This document shows positions 34,901 through 46,900 of a DNA stretch of 64,000 nt, piece by piece. Numbering within the stretch: position 1 is the first letter of the stretch; each line of letters begins with the position of its first letter. Made by a program: the position numbers and the translations under genes. Below the pieces are notes generated by a model. That model made no database searches, was not told where the DNA came from, and saw nothing but the letters and a program-made list of their open reading frames with translations. The stretch is taken from the NCBI RefSeq assembly GCF_020497125.1, contig NC_059072.1, forward strand, positions 53,788,697-53,852,696, read 5' to 3'. Source of the DNA: Mauremys mutica (lineage: Eukaryota > Chordata > Testudines > Geoemydidae).

Positions 34901-37900
34901 TGCAAAATGCAAACAGAGCGACAAAGAAATGCAAGGCCTGGTTGCCCGAATGAAACAAATCACTTTAAAAATGTATAGCGTGTACCTTCTAAAAATGAAA
35001 CCTACATCTATCTCTGAGTTGTGAAGAATATGTATTAAGGTTATAACAACCAACAAGAATGCATTTATGTAGAAATCCATGATTAAATTGAATCTTCCTG
35101 ACTAGTGATTTAAATCAAATCTACCCTGCACAGAACAAACTAGCAGATCACCTGAGCTGGTCTTTCTCCAGATACCGTGAGTGGTCTCTTCGTTTAGATG
35201 TAGCCAGATACATTTTCCAGCAGGGGGTACTCCCCAAATTTACCTAATTACGAATAAATACAACAAAAAAGTCACCAATTCTGTTCCCTACCAGGCCACA
35301 GGACAGATTCCACCTCAGATGCCTTCCTGCTACCCTGGATGGGAAAGCTTTATTTTGCTTTTCCCCCAATCCTACTCCCACATAGAGCACTACTAAAAAT
35401 CAAGTGAGACCACTCCTGGGTTATAGTAATAGCCACAGCATAAGCCTGCTAACACTGGCTCTCCATTCTACTGGATCTCTCAATGGAGACTCCAGTCTCA
35501 CTTCTGTTGCACGTCTTGGAAGTTCCATGGCTAAATCCCAAAGAGCAGGCTTGCTTGGAGTAAGTCCACCAGGTCTTACTAGATATCAGAAATCCCTCCA
35601 CCAGGACCACCTACCTGTCAAAATGAAAGCAGTTGTACATCTGGACTTGTCAAACCAGAGTCTCACTGATGCATTCATCCATCAAAGAAAAACTCAACTA
35701 TCTGCTGAACCTGAAACAGTACAAACTTAGCAGTTTTCCTCTATCATTGTTCATCTGACAGCAGTATTAGCTTTCTGCCCTCACGTGGACTGTTCTGTTT
35801 TTTTCTAATGACATGACAATTAGACTCCTTAAAGGCATGGAAAGATCATACCCTCAACTAAGAGAGCCCATTTCCCCTTGGGATTTGAACTTAGTTTTGT
35901 CTAAACTTATGGGATCCTCTAGCAGTGTGCTCCTTATTATACCTTTCCTGGAATGTGGTTTTCCTACTGCCAGAAGGGTGTCTCAACTGCACATCCTCAC
36001 ATACAAACCACTGTACACAGTCTTCTTTAAAGATAAGGTGTATTTACACCCTCTTTCAAGGTTTCTCTTTAAGGTAGTTTCAGATTTTCATATCAATAAA
36101 TTTACTTGCCTGTATTTTACCCAAAACCACATGCAAATAGGGATGAGCAATGGCTCCGCACACTGGATGTTAAACAAGCACTATTGTTCTACATAGACCA
36201 AACTGTTTTGTCAGTCCACTCAACTGTTCATGGTCATAGCAGACAGAAAGAAAGGTCTTACAGTCTCCACACCAAGAATTTAATCTTGGATAACTTCTTG
36301 TATCCTTTTGTGTTATAATCTTGCAGGTGTCTCTCCTCCAGGCAAGCCGAATCACAAATATCCTCAACGGCATCCCTAGCGGAGATCCCTATCCATTTGC
36401 AAAGCAGCAACCTGGTCATCGATGCACACTTTCTCCTCCCATTATGCCACCACTCAGTACTCAAGAGATGGTGCTAAATTTGCTCGATCTGTAGTGCAGT
36501 CTTTGTGTACATGAACTCCAATCCCTCCGCCTGTTTAACTTTTTGGGAGTCACCAAGAGTAGAATGAACATGTGCAATCACTCAAAGAAGAAAAAACAGT
36601 TACTAACCTTTTGTAACTGTTGTTCTTTGAGATGTGTTGCACATGTCCCCATTCCATGAGCTGCCCTCCTACCCTTCTGCGTCGGAGTTTCCACAAGGAA
36701 GGAACTGAGGAGACTGGGGGGTCAACTGGACCCTTTGTGTCAATGCCAGCAGCATGCAGCAGCAGAGGTGATCAGGCCACCCTGACAGGTACCACTGAAG
36801 GAAAAGTTTTTGGTGACTGTGCGTGGGGCACACACATGCACAAAGAGTGGAATGGACATGTGCAACACATCTCAAAGAACAAAAGTTACAAAAAGTTAGT
36901 AATCAACCATCTTAAGCAAAATTGAGATAGGGAATCATTCTACTGAAATAGACTCCTACATTAAAATCCTTCATTAGCTGACTTCTGATATTGTCAGAAG
37001 TAACTGAAATACTATGTGGGAGTAAAGACAGTTAAAAAGCATAATGTAGAAAAGTGTTTCACTATTGAAGTAGAAGAGGAAAACATGGAGTTGGATAATC
37101 CTGCAAGTGAGACACCTTCAGCATCACTGTTATCCTCAAAACAGCCATGATGATATATTTAGTCATTGTTTCAGGCTTTTCAGTAGCTCTTCAACTTCAT
37201 TCAGGAGTTCTCTTTGTCTTTGACATCCTGAAAATGGCGGACACCAATCTTTGAATATGCTATAATATCATAGTGTAAAGGCAAAAGAGAGGTACTGGAT
37301 AAGAAAGTTTTGTCCTCCTTTTATGCCAACCACCCTGCAGTGTATGATAAAATAAATAAATAGAGCTCTTTGTTTTGGATATTCTCTTCCAGACAGCTTT
37401 AAACTCTCAGGTCCACTAGTAGGTCTGCAAATGAAGAAACACAGTATTAAAAAACGAAACAAAAGTCCAATGTAAAATGATTGGTTGAATATGAAGAATG
37501 ATCCGATAATGGTGACAAGCACCCATTCAGGAAAAATGCATTCCTATTTAGTTATAGTTTCCCTTTCTGAAAGGAAAATCACAGAACTATTGTGTCCAGA
37601 TGTCTGAAGATGCTATCCAAGAATTCAGAGAAAGGAGTGGGACTAAAAAATCTTTGTCATTTGGTCAGACAACAAAAAAGAAAAAGACGAGAACTTTCTC
37701 ATGTGCAGTTATCTGATATATTTGTCCAATCCTATTTAAACCCCATTTATAAAGAAGTAGCATCTAACACAGTCCAGTGCACACTTTTACATTTCAAAAA
37801 TTCTTCCACATCCACCTTCAGTGTTAGAGGGTTGAAAAAGAATGATTGAGTTTCAGCTTCCCAATTATGCTCAACAGAATCTTCTCAGGAAAATTGTCTC

Positions 37901-40900
37901 CATGTTTACATCCATTTGCCCTAAATGTGAAACTTTTACTGAGCTCAGGGAGAACATTTTGATCAAAACAAAACATGCATTGTATATGAGTTACAATATA
38001 GGTAGCTATTACATTTAACAAAAGCAGTTATAAGAGGCCTTGGAAGGACTTTTGACAGATTAGATTGCCGACAATACTGGCCTAATCTAATTAACAAATA
38101 TTTGAAACTCCTGAAATACAAAATCAAAACACTATTCAGAGATGTTATAGGTCAGTACAACTGGTCATTAATGCAAATGTCATATAGTGAGCCCAGACAA
38201 GGAGGAAGGGGTTGAAATTTAAGATTGAAGAGTCAGATTTGTATCCAAAATCTGTGTTTGTAGGTTGTGGCATTTTATTACGTCAAAATGGTGGAAAGTT
38301 CTGGAAGTAAAATCCCACAAGACCTTATATTCTAATTTAACTGTTGTAAGTGTTTAAAATAATTGCACTTCTGTTCGTCCATCTCAGCATCAATTGAACG
38401 TGTTTATAGCACATTCTGATTTGTTTGGTCAAACTTCATAAAAGACTAGAGCAGTGGTTTTCAAACTTTTTTTCTGGTGACCCAGTTGAAGAAAATTATT
38501 GATGCCCACGACCCATCGGAGCTGGGATGAGGGGTGTGGGAGGGGCTCAGGGCTGGGGCAGAGGGCTGGGGTGTAGGAGGGGGTCAGGGCTCTGGGGTAG
38601 GGGTGCAGGCTCTGGGGTAGGGCTGTGGATGAGAGGTTTGGGATGCAGGAGGAGGCTCCATTTTGGGGGGGCTCAGGGCTGGGGCAGGGGGTGCGGTGTG
38701 GGAGGGGGTCTGGGCTAGGGGTGCAGGCTCTGGGGTGGGGCTGGAGATGAGGGGTTTGGGGGGGACTCAGGGCTGGGTCAGGGTATTGGGGCACCGGCTT
38801 ACCTTGGGTGGCTGTGGTCAGCGGCACAGCGGTGGTGCTAAGGCAGGCTTCCTGTCTGTCCTGGCACCGTGGACCGCGCTGCAGGACCGGCAGCAGGTCC
38901 GGCAGCAGGTCCGACTCCTAGGCGGAGGCGCGCAAGCAGCTCCGCGCGGCTCTCCCCTGCAGGCACTACCCCCGCAGCTCCCATTGGCCAGTTCCCGGCC
39001 AATGGGAGTGCAGAGCCGATGATCGAGGTGGGGGCACAATCCCCTGTGGTCCCCGCACCTAGGAGCCGGACCTGTTGCTGGCTGCTTCCGGGGAGCAGCT
39101 CAGTGTCAGAACAGGTAGGGACTAGCCTTCCTTAGCTGGGCAGCACTGCCAGCAAGACTTTTAACCTCCGGTCGGTGATGCTGACCAGAGCCGCCGCGAC
39201 CCACTACTGTCTCACGACCCGCAGTTTGAAAACTACTTTTTCTAGCCCCTAGTCCAGTGAATAAATCAGTGAAAGTTCATTTAGCTCCAAGGGAGGATAC
39301 AGAACAGTGGAGCCTAACCAGTTAGTAGACTGGGGAAATGATTGTTGTGTTCATATATTGTATTTGCAGAATTGTGAACATTTCATTTTGGACAATGTGT
39401 GTGCTTTTGCAGCGGATAGCATGTTTTATTTTGCTTTTCAAAAAACCTTTGGGTTTTTTCCCCAGAAAAATTCCTTTCTTTCTTTCTTCCCTGCCCCCTT
39501 GGTTTGGTGAAAGTCAAAACCAACTTGTCAGGAAATACTATACACACACTTTTATGAAAATGAAAATTTACTGTGGCTACAAAGAACACAGGAGGAAGGC
39601 AGTGTATTGATTAAGCACTCTAGTCCTGTACGCTTTTTGTGATGCGGATGGTGGCAAGGCAATTACTGTCATCTTCATGTTATGCATTTTGTCTACAAGT
39701 TAAACTGAAAATTAAAATCCATGAACGTTAATTTGTTAACTGTTGACCTGATCCTACAATGAGATTTGGGAAGACTCAGGGCAGACTCTATGCCCACACA
39801 GTGTTCCATTGCATTCAGTGGGGTTCCACACAGGTCATCCTGCAGCAGCTGGGCCTTAAAATATATACAGATGCCCCCTGACTTATACAGTTGTTCCGTT
39901 CCGGAAAGCCTTGCATAACTCGAATTTTGTGTAAGTCATAAACGTATGCCCGTACGTTACGCAAACTTTTCTGCAACTCGAAAATCATATTTCTGGCTTA
40001 GGAACTTTTTCCGTAAGTGTAAATTTGCATAAGTCGGGTCTTGCATAACCCGGGGAGTGTCTGTACTAAAAAAATGTTATTCAGATTGGATGGCATTTCT
40101 GTAGATGCTTCAGTAAGGAAATTAGATTAAGCTCACTTCCAGTCATTGCAGAATATACAAGGCAGTTTAACTTTACATGCCTTCTTTGTGCTAACTTGTT
40201 CTGTTTAAAATACAGAGATAAATTACGGTTGTCTTCCTTGCTTGAAACCATAGGGTATCTAATACAAAATTTGCTCTAGTATATATTAATACACACACTT
40301 TTTGACAGAACAATTCTAATAACAGAAATAAAGCTAATGTTTTACCTACAATTTTGGGGCATGTGGTATAAAGCCTACTTGGGAAATTACAACTAATTTT
40401 GGTGAACAGTAACTTTTTGCTATAAGTAATGTAGAAAATTCGCTTCCGTATTAATCTTATGCATATTTCTTTGTGTTTTAATTTTAATTGAGCCACCTAC
40501 TTTGCTTTTCATTTAATTTTATGTCTTCCTATCTTAGCATCATTAAGATAATTACATTTATGACATGTAGCTACTTTTACTATTCGTTTCCATTTTCTTC
40601 CTACTGAAAGCAAAAGCGTCCTCACTTTTTTTTATGTAAATCAATTTACATAATACCATACTGAGTTAAATCTGCAAGAAAAAATAGAGGTATAGTTTTG
40701 TTCCATATTGTTGGATTTTGTATTGAATTGAGTTTGAATGTGTTTTTTGTTTTGTGCTTGAATAGTGTCTACTATATGCAGAAGAATTATTTGGGAGGGA
40801 GCAGCAGTGAGGTTTTGACAAACTAGCCAAAATGCTGGTACCTTTAGGGGAATTGATTTGTATATAACTGTGATTCTCAACCTATTTACCATTGTGGGCC

Positions 40901-43900
40901 ACATCCCATACTCTGACAAATGAAACTGAGTGTTGATAAATGCAAAGTAAAGCATATTGCAGGGAAAAATGTAACTCCCCCTACACCTTGCAGGTTTCTA
41001 ATTAACTTTATTACCTCAGGAAAGGGACTTGGTGTCATTGTGGACGACTCAGTGAAGACGACCTGTGCCCACAAACAAACAGGATGTTTGGATGCATAGG
41101 AAATAGATTGGATAATACACAAAATATTATGATTCCATTATATGAAGCAATGGTGCAGCCTTAGTGACGAAACTGAATGCAGTACAAGTCACCTCATTTC
41201 AGAAATGATAGAAGAGTTAGAGGAGGCTTAGAAAAGGGTCACCTATTATTTATGTCATGGAAAAACTCTTAAAGGAAGAGAGATTGAAAAGATTGGGATT
41301 GTTTCCTTTTGAAGGGAGACAAATGAGAGGGGGCATGACAAAAGTATATAAAATTATGAATAGTATAGAGAAAGTAACCCAAAAACAAGAGGATACACAA
41401 TGAAAATTAAAAATGGTCTAATTCAAAACTAGTAACAGACAATGACTTGTACCAATGGATGAAAATTAGACTGTGGAGCTCATTGCCTTGGGATGTTGTT
41501 GAGGCCGTATGCTTAGCAAGATTCAAAAATTAATTGGACGCTTACGTGAATGTTAAGAATATCGAGTTGTTATAAATAATGCTAACAAATTTGTAGAGGA
41601 TGCCAGTGCAACAGTAACATTTCTCTGCCTGAGTTGGTCTTGAAAAATTACCCAACGTCTACTACCCCAAAGGCTAAGCCTACTTTTCGGGGTGAAATAC
41701 ACCAGTGGTCCAAGCCACGCTTCCCAAGGGCAATTCCCTATCCCAAGTCTCACCCAAGCCATACACACCTTTTACTTGGTCTTCCACTGGTCCTCTTCTT
41801 CAATCCACACAATCTAGTCTCTATAAACAAATCAAAGAATGCCAACCAAATAAACAGTCAAGTCCCCAGCTCTACTGGCCATGGGCAACACAAGCACTCC
41901 CCTCTAAGCATTGCAGTCTCTCTAAAGGTTAGCAATTGGTACACTCCAGCCCTTGAGCATTTTCCTGGAATGTCCAGTTCCTGGTCCACTGGACACTCAA
42001 GGTATTGAGATCTGCTGCTTTCAAAAAATAGGACATCCCAGCTTACAAGTTTTATCTTAGATCAGTGCCCCAGTGAATACACAGCACTTACGTATGTTTA
42101 TAGTGAAATCAAGTATTTAAAGAGATTCAAGTAGCAGCAAGTACAAGTATTGAAAACAAGTGCTTAAATATAAAATAAAATTATAACATTCATTCTAGAG
42201 CCTAGACTGAAATACTGTCATGTATAGTAGAGTAATGCTCCTCCAAAATCATTGCAGCACTTTACAGCCAGGTTTGGCTGTGATCCATCTCTTCATGAGA
42301 TACAAATGCTTTCAGCTTCCCTCCTAGGTGAAGGACTCCAGTGCTTCTTTGCTTCCCAAAATATACCAGTCCCATCTTATGTCTTTTATTCATCAACAGG
42401 AACACTCCCCATGGTGTTTTTTTCATCTTGTATTCTTTCATGCAAATAGACATACAATACACAATACCCAAATGGCCAGATAGGGAGATAAGTGTCTGCT
42501 AGCTCTTGTCTGAAAGGATCATGTCTGCGTATGTCACTTCCTGGTGACCTGGTTTAATGTCAAGACCTTAAGAACATAATTTTTGGTATAGATATGTAAC
42601 TCCTTAAATATTATCAATACATATGTTTCTCAATGATTATAACAACCAGTGGGATACCAGCTCTCAGTACAGACCTTACATGCCGCCCCTTGATGAACTA
42701 TTATGTGTATATCTGACCCAGAGGATCCCTGTAAATCCCTATGCACTCCCTGTGCCCTCTGCCAGTTGGCACCAAGCATTTGCTAAGTCACAGAACCTCC
42801 TTAACTAGTGACTGTGGCAGCACTGGAATTGTCTTTGCAGACTTAGGAAGACAGCACCCCACTGGTTTAAACTTGGGCTGTGTTCAGAAGGTTGTTTTGA
42901 TTATCAAGAGGGCTAGAATTTTTTTATGTAAATGAAAGCTTGTATTCTGCAGAAGCTGAGGGAATTTGGCTTGGACAAGAGCCTACTGTCCGTAACTTGT
43001 AGATTTTTCAAGCTGTCCCACAAGAACGTCTATTTTAAGGTGTAAATTAATTTTGTTAGCTGAGACGAAAGATCAGAGGTATCTTCTGATACAAAGCCCT
43101 TTGCACAGTTCTGCTTCCATGCTTTCTACCCAAACCAGTCTTGGATCATGTAATGAGGTCATCTTCTGATTCAGATGCTGCAGCACTAACTCTAAAGTTG
43201 ATGTGATGATGAATTCAGCTTTGGATGATTCACATGGTTTCTCCTTAGCAGTTGGGAGAGTTGTAAAGAATCTATGCAGAATGAAGAATAGATATTTTAA
43301 CTTCTGTTTTCTTGCTGCATGCTTTATATTCTAAAAAACTTGTAATAGTGATGGGGTTTTTAATTTCAGGAAAGATGTTTTTATTTCTTTTTTGATAATG
43401 GTCTACACCTCAGCAAGAATGACTTCCATTAAAGTAAAATCACTACATTTAAGAATTCCCTTTTCAAGTCCCAAACAATCAAAGTAACTTTAATTACCTT
43501 TCCCATTAATTTAAAATTAAGTACATGCTTAAATACTTTGCTGTACTGAGGCCTCAGTCATTCTTTTCAAATCATTTGAATACTGAATTCATCATTTCCA
43601 ACCTCTGAGAAGATACAGTGGGTGAAATCTGGGGTCTGTTGAAGTCAATGGCAAAACTCCCATATACTTCAATGGAGCCAGGATTTCACCCTGTGTATTT
43701 TAAATAGAAAATACCAGAAGTAAAAGTAGGCATAAATGACTAGTTTTGACTATGCACTGGTGGGGGAGCCGTGTCGGTCCCAAGATATTAGAGAGACAAG
43801 GTGGGAGAGATAATAATAGGCCACTTCACCTTGAATGGTCCCTTGAAATATGTTTTAACTATTTATGCTACACAATCTGTTCCATCTTGTGTTTAGCTGT

Positions 43901-46900
43901 GACACACTGAGTAAGTTTCCCAGACCTGAAGAAGAGCTCTGTGTAAGCTCAAAAACTTCTCTCTCACCAACAGAAGTTAGTCTAATAAAACATTACCTCT
44001 CCCTACTTGTCTCTTTGGTGTTGACTAATATATTGTTCTGATGATGCCAAAACTGGTGATGCGTTTTCATTTTTTTACCTATTATATAGAGATAGAATGG
44101 GATCGGATCTCATGATTGAAACTGCAAGAAATCCCAGATGTCCTAAGGTAAGTGAAGATTTTCAAAAACTAATATTGTACTGAAAAAAATTTATTAGGAA
44201 CATATAGCTTTGGGTGACAGTGCCACCACTTGACAAATGTTATTTGTACAAATTGCATGATTTTTTGTAACCTATACTCTGAAAAGTATCTATAAAAACA
44301 ATCCCCATTTTAAAATTAAAATTCCACAAGATATCTTAAATATTTGCCAATCCTGCTGCAGTAGTCTTTTACTTCTTAGCTGATAAGTGTCCTGATTTTA
44401 GATACATTAATTCCCATGAGATGTTGTTTGTGAACTGACTAGTAATACATACATCTCGCTTTTATGTCACATCTTGGATTCTACAGAGATTTGCTATTTT
44501 GTCCTAGAATCCTTTGTGTTTCCTTACAGTCCTCTGATGTTGGCTGTTAACTTTCTTCCTGTGGGTGGTATGAGAGAGCTAGTAGTCTCTCCCTATTTGA
44601 TCCGCATCACCAGGTTTCCTCTTGTCCCTTTAGTAGGTAGTGAGTGATCTCTTTGCCTGTAGCATATGAAGGGCACTAATTAATTGGAGGGGTTATATCT
44701 AGCATAGCACAAGAGAGAAAAATGAGAAAGGAGAGGGTATTTTGTTTTTGTTATTAGGAAGGAGAAGAAATAAAATAGCACATGGTTAAGAACAATTTGG
44801 TAATTAACAGGTGTCTTAGTGTCATTATAGTACTATATTCAATATTTTACTATTAAATGGTAAAGGTTCAGATTCTCACAAGGTTGCTCTCAACTTCTAT
44901 TGAATTCAGTAAGAGTTGGATGCTTAGTGCCTTGCAGGAAGCATTTAGTACTTCGCAGATTACGATTATATCCTGAAGTGAAAAATGTGTAGGTGTTAAA
45001 AAAAAAATACAGTATACGTTTTTCAGTGTGATCGTATTCCCATTGAAGTCAATGGAAGTTTTGCCATTGGCTTCAATGGGAGCAGAAGACGACCTTTTTG
45101 GGGTGAACAGAAAATTGTACTTCATCATTTGTAGCTTAATCACTGACATATAGAAGTTTTACACATATTGTTTTTTTCCTGGTAAAGCCATATTTTCTGT
45201 GAATACAGTGATTTACTTGTAATTGTGCAACTGAGAGATACGCTAATATCATAACTTCAGCTTCAAGTGCTGATGAGTAATACTTTCACAGAAACAAAGA
45301 CTACTTTGTAAACTAGTATGCAAATAGTATCACCCACCCACTAATTTGCCAAGAGGCATTGTTTTAGACAGTGCCAGCCATGGGCTATGCATCATCAGTT
45401 AAAGATCTTGCAAATTCTTACCATCATATAGTAAGCATTTAGTAAATAGTGATTATAATTATGTGTAAGCATCTCTCTAAAACATGCAGATCGTTGCTTC
45501 CAGACTTTTCTTTCTGGGAAGGACTACTTTCTCTCTCCCACTTGGAATGATATGCACAATTCTTTTGTTCATGATATTTCAGTATCTTTATGGAAAATTC
45601 TAGAACTATAAAACGTAGGAGAATTTCATACTACTTATGATCTTAGTTATTATAGTTATATTAAAATTTGATTAATTTTTTGTTGAAATATAGTGGATGT
45701 TTTTGATCTCTTTTGTTTTCCTGAGATAAGGAAGCTTGCCACAAGTGTAATACAAACGTGCACTTTATACATGAATTATTAAGATATGAGCCTCTGTGCT
45801 AGACTGGAGAATCTACAGTTACTTCTGTTGAGGCTTGTAACGTTAGGTACGTGTTGCACATCATTTTGACTCGGATAGTGCTATTTTCTGACTTTTTGAG
45901 TGCTCCTCTTTGCAGCCTTGACCACCTTTTAATGTAGTTCTTTGTGTTGATTAGAAATAACTATTTTATAGTAGCTCCAAGAAGCTGGAAATAACATCCA
46001 CATAAGTTAAAAATAATAAAACACTTGTTAGACATAGAGACTTGTCTTTTTAAACAGTATTTTTTCTCCAATGTTTGCCTTTGCCTATAAATTACTAAAA
46101 AAAACCATAATTTTATGTCAGGCATGTGACTATTTTTTATAAAATTTTAGTTGATAGAGTTGTGAAAAACAGAATATCAAATGGTGATAATCTCATTATT
46201 TCTCACTGAAAATAAGTTCAAGAAAAGGTATTTCACTGATTTACAAACTTTCTTAGTTAATATGGAGACCTGTTTTCTCTTGACTGTTGTAGCATAGGGT
46301 GCTGGTAACTCATGATGCCTGTTTGGAAGAGGAATAGGGAATTAAAAGTCTGTATGTTTTCTACTACCACCTCCAATTCAAAAACAAACAAAACTTTTCC
46401 CTCCGAGCTTTCTTTCCATTAAGTTCTGTCATCTTCCTTTTAAAGATAAAAATAATACAAGATGCTGGCTTTACCTCAGAGTTTGAGTTTCTCTGGCTTT
46501 TATGGGCGAGCAGATTCTTGGGGAGGAGGTATCTCAACTCTGCAGCTGTGACTCTGGTTGACGTGGGAGAAGCGTTGGTGAGCTCCACAGGGAGCAATGT
46601 CCATATTTCACAACCAGAAGGGCGATAGAACATGACATAGGATAGAAACAAAGAAGAAAATTTCTTGACTATACCTAATACAAAAAATTGGTTTACCAGG
46701 GTTGTAAATTACAAGGGATTCATTTTTGTTCAAGCTAGTCATGTGAATTTTATTTTCCTGTTTTACTTTAACGGTTGTATTGTCAGGTGTACTTGTACCC
46801 ACAGCATGATGTACAAAGCTAATGTTTAAATCTTGTAGCTGTGGGAGATATAGTGTGTCGGTATCTGAAATTATCTTTATTTTTCTAATCTACTAGGTAG

